Source of the DNA: Rhodovastum sp963709085
Lineage (GTDB): Bacteria; Pseudomonadota; Alphaproteobacteria; Acetobacterales; Acetobacteraceae
Assembly: GCA_963709085.1 (NCBI GenBank)
Contig: CAVPVB010000023.1
Coordinates: 4,035 to 68,034 of the forward strand
Direction of reading: 5' to 3'
Length of the DNA stretch: 64,000 nucleotides
Position numbers and translations under genes: made by a program. The notes beneath the pieces were generated by a model. The model was not told the origin of the DNA. It worked only from the letters and a program-made list of their open reading frames with translations, and ran no database searches. Shown piece after piece: positions 51,922 through 63,495 of this stretch. Numbering within the stretch: position 1 is the first letter of the stretch; each line of letters starts with the position of its first letter.

Positions 51922-51957
51922 TTTCGCGCGGCTCAGAATTCTTGAGTTGAATTTATG

Positions 51958-52356
51958 TTATAAAGCCCACACAGAAGACGGCCGACGCTTGTTAATCGTA
52001 ACGGTTGATCTCCCATGCTGCGGCCGCGCCAAACGCCAGAGATGCCCGCGAGGCCATCTGCAAGGAGCGATCGCGGGGCTCGGGCTTAGATCAAATTCGA
52101 TCGACTTTCGGGTGTTTCGCATTGCGTCGACACTCGCCTTAAGGTTGACGACATTGTTGCCCGTCCGCAGCGTAGGTGTCCAGAGAGCAAACACGCACAT
52201 GGTGCGATCTTGGTCAGCCCGGAGCTTGTCCCGCTGGGTGGCGAAAACGGCGGTCCCATACAGCCGCCGATCCGGCTGCCGATCGGCAAGTGACCGCGAC
52301 GTTATTTTGGTCGCTTTCACGGTTGCTAATTTGTGTTGGACCGCATTATGGATCAT
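51958..52356 (-). CDS. Hypothetical 132-residue frame
   Basis: It starts with ATG four bases after the stop of the DruE tail and ends 37 bases before block B. The centre (LYGTAVFATQRDKLRADQDR, TMCVFALWTPTLRTGNNVVN) looks like real protein, with a balanced composition. The C-terminal third is Arg/Pro-rich and may be out of frame. I do not recognise it. Its position fits a link between the DruE operon and block B. Confidence 0.4.
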   Translation of the reverse strand: MIHNAVQHKLATVKATKITSRSLADRQPDRRLYGTAVFATQRDKLRADQDRTMCVFALWTPTLRTGNNVVNLKASVDAMRNTRKSIEFDLSPSPAIAPCRWPRGHLWRLARPQHGRSTVTINKRRPSSVWAL

Positions 52357-52730
52357 TAATTAGATCCCCTCGATTACGATAAGCGTATCACTTGTGGCAT
52401 CAGCGCTGACCCGGAATGACGCGGAACGCAGCGCGCGCGCCGGAACGTGTCAACGACTTTGATACAGCCGGGTTCGACATTTAGGCTCGGTTGCGATGCC
52501 TTGCGCTGGAAGCGTTTGGCTCGGGCAAATGGTCAACGGGGTTGTGTTGGTCCCTGCTGGTCGAGAGTTGAGCTGTCATCGTGCTTGGGCCCGTGTGGCG
52601 TGACGTAACGGAACACAGTGGCGACCGGTCCATCAGTGAGGGCGGCGTAGACTGTCGATGCCGAAAGCGCGGCCTGCACGGGGGAAGGCACGGGACGTTT
52701 CAATGGCCTCGATGGCAGCAGGACCGGCAT

Positions 52731-53733
52731 TCAGGTGCGGCTTTTCGGCACGGGCGGGTTGATCCAGGCGGCGGTGGGTTTTTTGGGCGGCATTGGCGCC
52801 TTGTTGACGAAGCGCTCGGGGTTCTGCTGGAACGCGATGGCAAGGGTGGCCTGGCGGGCGGCGTAAACGGCATCGGTCTGGCCGTAATGCACCTGGTCCG
52901 GGGTCATCAGCCCGATGCCGACGTGGTGATGCTCCTGATTGTACCAGTCGAAGAATGGGCGGCAGAAGCTGCGGGCGTCCTCGATGCAGCCAAAGCGTTG
53001 GGGAAACCGTGGCTGATACTTCAGGGTTTTGAAGTGGCTCTCGGAGAACGGGTTGTCGTTGGAGGTGTGCGGGCGGTTGTGCGAACGGGTGACGCCGAGA
53101 TCGGCCAGCAGCAGAGCGGTTGCCTTGGCCTTCATCGGACCGCCGCGATCGGCATGCAGCGTGAGTTGACCGGGCGGCACGTTGTGTTTGGCGATCGCGT
53201 CATCGAACAGCGGCCGGAACAGCGCGGCGCTTTCGGCATCGGCGATGCACCAGCCCACGACGAGGCGGCTGAAGATGTCGAGGATCACGTACAGGTGGAA
53301 GTAGGTCCACTTGGCCGGTCCCTTGAGCTTGGTGATGTCCCAGGACCAGACCTGGTTGGGGCATCGGCCAGCAGCTCGGGCTTCTGGTAGGCGGGATGGG
53401 GGAGTTGATTGCGGCGTTCGCGGAAGTCGCCGCTGGCCCAGCAGCCGGTACATGGTGCGGATCGAGCAGAGATAGACGCCCTCGTCGAGCAGGCTGGCGT
53501 AGGTTCGCCGGTGCGCTGTCGGCGAAGCGTGGCGCGTGCAGCAGATCCAGCACGACTTGCCGTTGCGGAGCGGTCAAAGCCCGCGCGGGCCTCGGTCGCG
53601 GGCGAAAGATCGCCGGCGGCGCGGCCAATCGGGCACGCCGGCGTTGCACGGTTGCGCGTGACACGCCCAGCGCGGCACAGGCCGCGGCGGTCATGCGGCC
53701 GGTCGGCGCAAGCGCCACGACGGCATCGGTCAA
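52731..53733 (-). pseudogene. IS3-family transposase OrfB, copy 2, frameshifted
   Basis: The N-terminal helix-turn-helix (CAALGVSRATVQRRRARL) is followed, after frame changes near 53505, 53440 and 53360, by the catalytic core: VWSWDITKLKGPAKWTYF, LTLHADRGGPMKAKATAL and NPFSESHFKTLKYQPRF. It ends RPAPMP-type Pro-rich residues near 52735. As sequenced it is inactive. Confidence 0.85.
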
Positions 53734-54197
53734 GGCTCGTCGCCGTTCGGCGCCAGCGGGATGCCCAGCAACTCCGCAACTTTTTTTTGGAGTCCGATGA
53801 TGGCCTCGGCACGCGCCAGCCGCAGCGTCAGACCGGCATTGGCCTTCTGGAGCAGGGCCACTTCGGCGGTCAGCGGGTTCACTGCGGCGGTCTTCGGGCC
53901 GCGCCTGGCTGGAGTCAGCGCACTGAAGGCCCCGGCGTCGCGTTGCCGCCGCCAGTCGGTGAGGGCAGAGGAGTAGATCCCCTCGCGGCGCAGAATGGCG
54001 CCGATACCGCCGGTTTCAGCGGCGCGATCGGCATCGGCGAGGATGCGCAGCTTGTCCTGCGCGGTGAAGGTCCGGCGGCGCGGGCGAGCCGATAATTCGG
54101 GTGCCGCCGCCGCGGGTGCCGCGACGACCGTCGGCCTGCGGCCTCCGTCCGTCGCGGCACCCGCGGCGGCAGTGATGGATGGGTGAACCATGGGCAT
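53730..54197 (-). CDS. IS3-family OrfA, copy 2
   Basis: An intact 155-residue protein like OrfA of copy 1: Pro/Ala-rich N-terminus, helix-turn-helix (TAQDKLRILADADRAAETGG, ILRREGIYSSALTDWRRQRD) and zipper (ANAGLTLRLARAEAIIGLQK). It overlaps orfB by four bases and carries the A8 slip site at 53781-53788. Confidence 0.88.
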   Translation of the reverse strand: MPMVHPSITAAAGAATDGGRRPTVVAAPAAAAPELSARPRRRTFTAQDKLRILADADRAAETGGIGAILRREGIYSSALTDWRRQRDAGAFSALTPARRGPKTAAVNPLTAEVALLQKANAGLTLRLARAEAIIGLQKKVAELLGIPLAPNGDEP

Positions 54198-54423
54198 GGA
54201 CGGGATGATCCTTCAGCACCCTCAAGGCTAAACTTCCGGGGGGTCAATGTCTCATCATCCTTGGCACGGAGGGCGCCTGGGTAGCCGGGTCAGCTTGAAA
54301 GTCGTGACGCACGGAGCCGTCGGCCCGCCAGGCCCCGAAGCCCTGGTCGAGCAGAAGCCTTACACGCCGCTCATCACCAAGCTTTAGTTCGAGGCTTCGG
54401 GCGTGCGGCACCTCGGCCTTTCT

Positions 54424-57400
54424 TTAAATCTTTAGCGCGGCCTTGGGCAGGAGCAGCGCAATTACCTGTCGGCGCTGCGCATCGTCGGCCCAGGGGTGGA
54501 ATACCGACCACCCTTGTTGGTCAGATCGGTCCTGCCGCGCCGTCAGGAGATGGATCCGAGAAAGGTCCTTCCCACAGGGCATCGCGTGCAGCACCTCGAA
54601 CAGCAGGCGCAGGGTTAGGGGCGAGAGCAGGTAGCGGTCGGTGTAGCGGCCGCATGCACGCCATGGGCCTGAATCGTTGCCGCCAGCAGCGGCGCCTCGG
54701 TCCGGATCGCCGTCCAAGCTACGGCCAAATGCTGCGACAGACCCATCAAGCTTCGACCCTAGATGGACCAGATGGGCATTACCTGCCGCCAACGCTATCA
54801 GACGCTGGCTGTCGAAATCTTGCGCCGCCGGCAACGATGGCGGCGCCCCGCGCACCAGAGCGACGCTGGCTCCTAACGCCCACTCGGGACCGGGAACGCT
54901 CTCGGCGGGATCGGGAGCAGCGATGGCAAACACGGATCCGGCGAGCTCGGCCACGGCGATCAGCGGAGCGCTGCCAGCCATGGGCAGGTCGGGCGACATT
55001 GCCAGCGTGGCATGCGCCGCAAGCCGGTGCAGATCGAGCTTCTGAGCGAGGTCGAGCCCGCGATCGGTGAGGGCCGACGTGCGGACAACAAGCTTCATCG
55101 CCACACCGGACTGCCGCAGCCGTGCCAGTAGCCCGGCCAACGGCCAGGTATCCAGCTCCCATTGCTTCGGCTCGCCGTGCAGGAACAGCGTCACCGCCGA
55201 CAGCCCGGCCGTACGCCACCGGTCCAGCCAGTCGGCGAGCGGCAGGCCGAGCAGGCGCGTCTGATGTCCAAACACGCGAAGGGACACCGGCAACTTGAGC
55301 CTGTCGCACAGCGCCTTCGCGAGCGCATAGCCGGCCGGCCGGTCGAGCCGCTCCTCATTGAAGTTGAGGTCCGGTCGCAGCACGCATGCGGGGCAGCCGT
55401 GCGCGCACTCCTCGTTGCAATTCAGCCGGTCGCGCGCCGCTAGCAGGCAGGACCGAAACCAGTCGGATTCGGCCAGACGCGACACCAGCCCGGCCCCGCC
55501 AGCCGCGCGATCGTGCAGCAAGACCGAGAGCCTCCGCTCTCCCGCAGGCCCAGTGGAAGCACCGATTGCCACACCTAGCTCGCGTACCTCGGCGCCGAGC
55601 CGCGCCGCCAGAGCCTCGCGCAGGGCTGCGGCGAGGGCCAAGGCCGCGGGTGCGTTTGCGCCTGCGGGCAGCTGCAACTCGAACACATCGCTTCGCGCGG
55701 CATGGACGAGGCGGACATTGCGCTGCAGCGGTGCCGTCAGGCCGCCCGGGCAGCGACCGTTAACCAGGCTTATGCCGCGCCCTGCCGCAAGCGGGGCATG
55801 CCCGCGCATCGACGCCGGCAGGGGCGGCACAAACCCCGGCGTCTCCTCAGTCTCAGCTTCAGCACGACCGCAGTGCAGGCATAGGCAATAGCCTTTTCCG
55901 CCTGCGCCGGCGCTCGTGGTGATTATCTGGCCTGCCGGATCGGCGCGCAGACGGCCGGCCTGCGGATCCGGCAGGGCCTGCCAGGGCGCGCCGGCCGCGC
56001 GCAGCCGCGGCATTTCGTAGGGAACGTGTCCGAGATTTCTCGTAGCCGGTATGCGGTGGCTTGCGTCCCAGGAACCCCGTAGGGCGCAGCGTCCGATGCC
56101 AGCGTCGGACCGGCGCGTCGCAGGCTGGGCAGTTCTCCGGCACCAGCCGGGCGATATCGAAGGCACTGCAGACTGTCGCATTCCCAGACGATCTGCAAAT
56201 CCTCCAGCCCCGAGGCATCGGCCATGGCGCTCCAGGCCGGCAGAACGCCCTCGCTCAAATGGACCAGGCCATCCACGACCACCTCTGCCCCGGGCCCGTA
56301 TTCCCGGATCGCCACATCCAGCGTACGGGAGGCGCCGCCGCGGCGGTCGCCGAAGGCGATGGTTGGCTCTCCGCCGGCATCACGCGCCCGGCAGTCGCCG
56401 CCGAGATGGTCGAAAGTGACCACGTCGACGGGAAAGCCATAGGCAGGATTGAAGCCGCGCCGTGCCAACTCACCCAGCAGGAACTCGCCGCGCATGCGCT
56501 TCGCTCGGTTTGCTAAGGCTGCCTGTACGTCCGCTTCGGCTGCTGCTCTGCCGCGAGCGAGAAGCTCATTGTACTCGGCACGCCACTGGCTGAGCAGCCT
56601 CTGGAACGCCTCGGCGGTGTCGGCGGCGAGCTGGTCGGCGCTACGGCCATCGAGGGCGGTGCCCGCAACGAGTAGGGCAAGGTCGTCGGCCAGTGCATTG
56701 CTCCGCGCCCAGTCTCCACGCAACGCAGTCAGGAATGCATCGGCCAGCGGTTCGGGCGCCACTGGCGCGTCGGCATCGTCGGTTGCACCGAAGAAGGCGC
56801 CCGTTGAGGCACGGATGTCGGGCCGCTTGCTCTGCCCGCGTAGGAAGGCAGCGAGCAGTAATGCATTGACGTGGCGGGCGACCAGCGAGGGGCTGTCGAG
56901 CCGCACGGACGGGGCAGTTACGGGGGCAGACAGCAACTGCGCCGGCGCATCGAACACCAGCCAGTCCAACGGCAGATCGCGGCAGAACGTCATGGCGAAG
57001 CCCCAAGGTTCGCCGCGGCGGGCGGCGCGGCCCACGCGCTGGCGGTAGTTGGACACCGAGGGCGGCACGTTGGCGTTTACCACTAAGCTCACATTGGGAA
57101 TGTCGACGCCCATCTCCATCGTAGTTGAGCAGTTCAGGAGGTTAACGCGCCCCTCTTTGAACCAACGCTCGTAGATCTCCAGCACCGGACGAGGAATTTG
57201 CGCTGAATGTTCCTGCACCCGCACAAACGGGGCGTAGGCGGCGATACGGTCGTGTAGGTCATTCCAGTGGCCCCGCAAGCGCAGTTCGGCAACCTGAGGG
57301 TCACTGGCGCACCAGGAACGGGAATCGCATCTGTTGCGCCGGATCGAGCCCACCAGCATTGGCCAGTGGAAGGCGCGGGCGGCGGATCGGCACGAGCGAA

Positions 57401-60242
57401 CGCAATGGGTCGTATGGCGAACGCCCCGCTGGTGAATACCCGAACAGGCGGCGCGTGACCGGGCAGAGCCATGCTTGCTCGACGCGTACGATCGCGGCAT
57501 GGCCGAAATCGAGCCGGTACGCGCCGCGGCCGATGTCGCGAGCGGCGGTCGTGCTAATGAGATCCCAGAGCGCAGCCAGTACCTCCCGGGCGCGATCCTG
57601 ATCAATGCGGCTGTCCGCATTGCCGCCGATCAATTCGAAGATCAGACGCGTTAGGCGTGATGGCCGGCCAGCGGATGGTCTAGGGCTAGGCCAGGGGCGA
57701 CTGCGCTCTGGGCGATCCGCGGGGGCAAGCCCCGGGCGGGCCATGGCCTGGATCCATCCGCCGCGCGGGCTCACCCAACGCACGAGCCAGTCGGGTGTGA
57801 TGTCGACGGCAATATTGTCGCGGAACCCGAAATCGATCGCTGCCAGCGCGAGGCCGACCCAGCCATCACCATCGACTCCTGCTTCGCGCACAATGGCGGG
57901 AACGCTGGATTTGGCACGCGCTTCCAGCGCTGGGAAGGCAAGGCGGACCAGTCCCATAGTCTCGGCGTTGTTTTGCACCATGGGGCGGCGGAACAACTCG
58001 CGGAACAGAAACATCCGGGCGAGCAGTCGCGCATCTTCGGCCATCTCGCGCCCGCCACGGCGACGTTCCCGCCAGACCTCGGTTGCGAAGGTGCAGAGGT
58101 CGGTCTGATGCGACAGGCGGTCGACGAGCTCGTTCCACGGCACCGGCCGTGCCGCACCGGCGAGTGCCTGCTCGATCTGCTGGATGTCCTCCGCAAACTC
58201 GTCCGGATTTGCCCGGTACAGATTAAGCCTACGCTCGAGTTTCGCCCGATCGGCACCTTCGGCACCGCGCCCCTCCTCAGCGACATGGTACAGGAACGCA
58301 CGGGTCAGTGTGCGCTCGGCTTCCTGCTGCAGCTTAGCGGCTAGCCGAGCGGTGCCCTGGCGGCTGTCAGAGAAGGTAAGGGCCCGCCGCCCACCCATCG
58401 GCAGGCCAGGCTTGTCTAATGTAGGTGCGAGGGATTCCAGAAGCAGCGGAAGACCTGTGCCTATCAGGAAAGGCGGGCCGTAGCGCTGCGGCTGCAGCGG
58501 TCTCTCGGTCGCGTCGGCGCAGCAGTTGCGCGCCGCCTCATCCTCAATGATGGTGATTTGTCTAGCCCGCGCATCCGCCGGAGCGGTGTTATCGAAGATC
58601 GCACCGGTCTCCAGGTCAAGTAATCGGTCAAGGGCGGTTCCGCTGGCCGGGCGCAGCAGGACAGGTACTGCGTGCGACTGGGCTTTCGCCGTCGGCATCT
58701 GGGTCTGGTTCGGCATCGACCGCGAACTCGTCAGGCTCGGCCGCTGTGCAGGGCACGAGCCGGGCATGGGCCCCTGCCTCCATGCCAGCTCGAAGATGCG
58801 GCCGGCCGCACGCAGTGCATGCCACGAGCTCGAAAACCGGCGCCCGGCAAGCACAGCGGTCGCGCTGGCGCAGCCACACCGCGCCGAATCCCCAGCCGGC
58901 ATCTGGCGCGCGCAGCTCGGGATCCTTCTCCGGGCAGGCCGGATCGACGCACACCCACAGGCCGCCCTGGGCGCGATGGAACAAATGTGCTCGCCAGGGC
59001 AGCAGCGACGCGCCCTGTCCGGGTTGCCGTGCCTGTGCGGCGGCATCGAGGATCGCCTCGGTCTGCGCCTCCCTGCCCGTTGCCTCAACGCCAAGGAGCC
59101 GCTGACCGGCCTCAGCCAAGCTGACCCCGCCCTCGGTCATCGCCGCCCGCAGCGCCTGGATGCGCGGATGTTGCGCTAGATGATCCCACAGCGCGGGAGG
59201 ATCGCGCCCATCCAGCATCGCCGCATCGATGGGGTGGTCGATTCCCTGCGGTGGCAGGGCGGGCGCCTGAACCAGCCCTTCGATCACGCGCACTCGCGCT
59301 TCTTCCTGGCCGGCCAGGGCGGCCAGGAAGCGCTTCAGCTTCGCCTCGGTTCCATCGCCCTCACTGATGGTGGCCGATGTCGCCATCAGCCGCACTTGCT
59401 CAGGCACCACCCCAAATGCCGCACGCACGCGACGAAGCAACAATGCCATCTCGGCCGCCTGTGCCCCCAGGTAGCTGTGCGCCTCGTCCAACATGATCCA
59501 GCGCAGCCTACCCTGCGAGCGATCAAGGATGGGCTGGTCTTGTGCGCGCAGCAGCAAGTATTCTAACATCGTGATGTTGGTGATGAGGATCGACGGCGGC
59601 GCTGCGCGGATAGTCCGGCGGTCGCCTCGCTCAGCCCCTGCCAGAACACGGCTCACCTGGCGCGGCGTCTCCGGCGTGTCCCCGTTGTAGAGCGCGAAAG
59701 AGAGCCGGTGGCTGAGCCGCTCGGTCCAGGCAGCGAGCCGTTCGCGCTGCGATTCGATCAACGCGTTGAGCGGGTAGATAACGATTGCCCGCACCCCGAC
59801 GAGCGGCCCATTTGCCGGGTCGCGCAGTAGGTCATCGAGCATTGGGACCATGAAGCACTCAGTCTTGCCCGAGCCAGTTCCCGAACTGACGAGGCAGGAC
59901 ATCCCATCCCGTGCGGCCTGCCAAGCGGCGAGTCGGTGGGCATAAGGCTGCCGGTCGGATGGCATGCGCTCGGGGTCGGCACGGTCCAGCGCCTCGACAA
60001 GGTCCGGGTGCAGCAGCCCGCCCGACAGCGCACCGAAAGTGGTGCCGGCGGACTTCCAGACCCGGGCAATCTCAAAGACCGGATCAGCCAGCAGCGAATC
60101 CGCCACGCCGGGCCGGACGGCGAGGCGCCGCAGCAGAGCCGCGTTGAGTGCAGGAGCGTCAAGTCGGCCGCGCGCAACCACAGAGCGAAGCAGCGCGGGC
60201 GGCGAGGCGGTCTAGCGTCTCGCCGAGGCGGGAGCGGATCAT
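54424..60242 (-). CDS. druE: DruE-like giant DUF1998 helicase (Druantia), frameshifted
   Basis: About 1940 residues. Start: ATG at 60242 overlapping the druH stop (ATGA), followed by a frameshift within 25 codons. Helicase motifs: LVSSGTGSGKTECFMVPM (about 120), WIMLDEAHSYLGAQAAEM (about 250), RLMATSATISEGDG, and YRQRVGRAARRGEPWGFAM (about 1065). Cys pairs in CVDPACPEKDPE and CRAPVFELVACTACGRPH suggest zinc binding. The DUF1998 region is LSVLLHDRAAGGAGLVSRL with the cluster CNEECAHGCPACVL near 55400. Size and domains fit DruE, the shared core of Druantia defence systems, rather than the shorter DrmB of DISARM. About five frameshifts. TAA at 54424 may be premature. Confidence 0.75.
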
Positions 60243-63200
60243 GGGCGTGTCTCCCGCTGAAATGCCACCGCCGCCGGCATGGCGGCGTCGAAATAGGCCG
60301 GGTCGACCAGCCGCAGGTTGATGAGGGCAAGCGTTTCCGCGGGTGTAGGCGGCGGGCGTCGTTCGTCAGCCATCTCCGCCGCGACTAGGGGAGCATCAAT
60401 CATCGCCTGCATATGCCGCTGAAAGACGCACCCCATCGGCCGACGGGGGGACGAAAAGGCGAGGATCCCCTCGGGCAGCCGGTCGAAACGGCGCGCCGCA
60501 TCCTGTGCCAAGTCGGCCAGCGTTGCCCCGGGCCGAGGGACAAGCATCGGCCGCAAGGCGTCGCGGTTGGCCGGGGCGAATGCCAACCGGATCAGGCCGA
60601 CCTCGGCCAGTGCGGCGCCGAAATGCCCGGCCAGGCCTGGGCGCACGGTGAGCACCGCGGCGATCCGGCTAGCCAACACCTCTTCTGCCTCCTCCGCTGC
60701 GTCAGCCGCATCGGCGAGTTCCAAAAAGCGCGTCTGCCACCAATCGTATGCAGCCCGCACGGCCTGGGCGAAGGCGCGTATGGGCAGCACCGGCCAGAAC
60801 AGTGGTGCGACATTGTCAAGAGCAAGCGCATCGGCGAACTCCGCGCGCGGCACGCGCAGCGTCAGCATGATCGCCGCCTCGGGAGCCTGGCCAAGCGCCT
60901 GCACTTGGTCGGCGACCCCCGCATCGCCCCCTTGGCCCACGGCGACGATGAGTTCGCCAGAGCAGATCCCACGCCGACGCCGCAGGTTGCAGCATTAGCC
61001 GGCGCAGATCTGCCGCGTAGGTTTCGATCCTCTCCTTGCGCGAGCACCATGGCATCGACTGTGCCGCCCAGGCCACGGCACGCTGCATACGGCCTTGTAG
61101 CCGCGCCTGGATGAGCCACAGTCCGTTCCCTGCCCCGAGTACCGATTGCAGGTCTGCGCTGACCGCGATCTCGATCGGGGCCGCTGGCTGCGGCGCGGCA
61201 AGGTCGACCGCATGGATGCAGACCATGGATGGCGATGGACCACCAGCCGGCACGAGTCGAACTAGGTCGCGTCCATCGCGCGGCAGTCCCACAAATAGGC
61301 GGCCTTCCTTGACGACGGCATGGTCGTGGTAGCGGCGGATTTCCAGCCGCCGGCTCTCGTTGCCGGCAACGATGAGGCTAAGACCGACCTGCGCGTCGGG
61401 CCCGCCTAGGGCCAACATGGCGCGGATGGACGGTAGATGAGCGGCCAGTATCACCTCGCCTGCGACCGGAAGGGCTACCGGCGCGTGGTGATCGAGGCGC
61501 AGTTGGAGAAAACCCTGCTCGTTTTCCGGTACGATGGCGCGCCAGCCGCGCAGGCCGTCGGCAGCGATCGGGCGGTGCACCTCGATCCGCGCGCCGTCCG
61601 GGTCCAGGATCATCCCGGTGCGTGCTGGCCAGGTAGAGACGAGATCGAGCGACCCACCGGACCCTGGGTCGGACAGCCGAAGCACCACCTGCCCAGGCGG
61701 CGCGCCCGCGACGCTGAGCACGACGCAGGCGGACCCGCCGACGACGTCCACACGTTCTGTGGTGCCGCCGGCGGCAAGTGCTAGCCGCAAACGAGCGGGT
61801 AGGCCCTCGGCGGTAAGCACGACGCGCCCCGGCCCGTCCTCGCGTAGCAGGAGCCGCACCTCCGGTGGCAGGCAAACCAAGCGCAGGCGCGCCAGGGATT
61901 CACCGTTCTCTACCCATTCGACAATCCGGCCGAACAGCGTGCGTCCGGACAGGCGTGCGACCCGCCTCGCGCTCCGTCATGGCGCGTAAACCGGATGCGC
62001 CCTTGGCTCCGAGGATGGAGGGCTCTCCGCAGTGCACCACGCCACCGTCGCGCGCCTGCCGCCAGCCTCGCAGCATGGGGCCGACCGCGACCAGTCGCGC
62101 CTCCGGAGCCTCGGTCTCGGCTCCGGTCTGGATCCGGAAGGTCCGCGTGCCAACCGCAAGGCTCCCCGTCCCCGCCAAGCGCCAGAGCTGCCCGCCGGGA
62201 GCCGGGTCGGATCCCGCCAAAGACAGCCCCAATGTAGCCATCGGGGTCACCGCATCGGGCGCGAGCAGCCAGAGGTGGGCCGCGCGCGCCACACCAGCGC
62301 CCGCCTGCGGCACGAGGCGCAGGGCATCGGCCCCATCGGCCGGATCGGCGGCGCGCCAAAGGCTCGGTGCCTCATCGGCGGCGGGAAGGCCAGGGTCAAG
62401 CACAACCTCCCCTTTCGGACGTCCATCTGCGAAAGCCGCGAGAGCGAACGGGACCTCCGGGGACAGCGACACCAGGGCGGTACCAGACTTTCCAAACCGC
62501 CGTAGCTGCCAGCCGCCGGTCTCGGGGGTAGCGGAAAAAACCAGAGCCTCACCGGTCTGGGACGCGGCACCGAGCGGCAGCAACCGCAGGCGCAGTCCTG
62601 GCTCAACGGGCAGCAGCACGCTCGGCAGCCAGCCCTGGTCCACGAGCCGCAGGCGCCCATGCCACCGTCCGGCGATATCGCGGTGAAGCTCACGGGTCGC
62701 CAGCTGCCTCTCGGTGAGCGTCAGTGCGCCGCACTCAGCAGCTAGCGCGGGTCGTATCAGCGTCTCGACGACGGCAGGCGATATTCGCAGGGGCAGTCGA
62801 GTTGTCCAACCAGGGTGATGGGCGTCCAGCCAGCGCTCCGCCGCCTTCGCGGGCAGATCCGCCGGTACATTTGCGCGCAATTCCACGAGCTGCCGCCCGA
62901 GCTCGGCGAGCAGGTCAACAAAATCCGTTGTCTGGAAGGCCTGTGGAAGAATTGCCGCCCAGCGCAACGCAATCGGCTTGGCCACAGCGGCCGCCTGCAT
63001 TCCGCCTTCGGCCTCAATCTCGCCGAGAAGGCCCAGAACCACACGCCGATATTGGCCAAGTTCCGCAAGAAGCGCTTCGGGCAGGCCGCCTTCGGCCATG
63101 AGGCTGTAGAGATAAAAATGTCGTTCCGATTCTGATCGACGGACCGAGCGTTTCCACTGTGCGAGGCCACGCTCGACCATATCCACGCCAAACTTGCGGT

Positions 63201-63495
63201 CCTCCGGCCGGCCCAGCGCCTGGAAGATGAACCTCCATGTCAGCTGGCCGCCGGGAAACGTAGAGCGAATGTGCTCCGCGGCCCAGAACACGAACACTGC
63301 GGCAGCCTTAGGACCCGGCTGCCAGCCGGAGGCGACACGCCGCCCCACCTCCTCGCCCAGCTTCCTGATCCCTCCAGCGGGCAAGCGGTACGCGTGCAAA
63401 GGCCGGCCATCCGGCACATCAAGGCCCGTGCTGGTGATGATCTCATCCCAGACAGCCTCCAGGTCGAACCGACGCCCTGCGAGTGCATCGTTCAC
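60239..63495 (-). CDS. druH: DruH-like protein (STY4851/ECs_5259 family), Druantia type III, frameshifted
   Basis: About 1085 residues from a GTG at 63495. The N-terminus (WDEIITSTGLDVPDGRPLHA, YRLPAGGIRKLGEEVGRRV) and the block SESERHFYLYSLMAEGGLPE, ALLAELGQYRRVVLGLLGEI match the STY4851-type proteins that precede DruE in type III Druantia. Residues 250-850 look beta-rich and domain-poor. A C-terminal piece (VPRAEFADALALDNVAPLFW, LINLRLVDPAYFDAAMPAAV) follows in another frame. Breaks lie near 61895 and 60935. Druantia III consists of DruH and DruE only; the order, strand and 4-bp overlap here agree. The mechanism is not known. Confidence 0.7.

Larger units (their letters stand above)
52442..54272 (-). 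mobile_element. IS3-family insertion sequence, copy 2
   Basis: A 1831-bp relative of the element at 18735. Ends read GGAACGTGTCAACGACTTTG (52442) and CCTCCGTGCCAAGGATGATG inward from 54272. GCGCC flanks both sides (52437-52441 and 54273-54277). It is about 230 bp longer than copy 1 because of extra DNA between orfB and the left end. The coding parts differ clearly, so the two are separate members of one group. Confidence 0.88.
52360..54411 (-). pseudogene. DruE C-terminal tail or small ORF, split by IS3 copy 2
   Basis: The upstream piece (54278-54411) reads PHARSLELKLGDERRVRLLL, DQGFGAWRADGSVRHDF. The downstream piece (52360-52436) reads RALRSASFRVSADATSDTLI, VIEGI, stop. Removing the IS with one GCGCC duplication joins them without a break into about 71 residues from a GTG at 54411. 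The segment is also in frame with DruE, only five codons past its TAA (54424-54426). It may therefore be the natural C-terminus of DruE cut off by a nonsense change, or a separate small gene. The LLLDQGFGAW pattern favours the first. Confidence 0.6.

Noticed and set aside
54424..63495. DISARM drmA/drmB assignment for the DUF1998 operon
   Set aside because: The helicase is about 1940 residues and fuses the helicase core with DUF1998, and the upstream gene resembles STY4851. DISARM would have separate DrmA and DrmB proteins and a DrmC phospholipase, none of which is seen.
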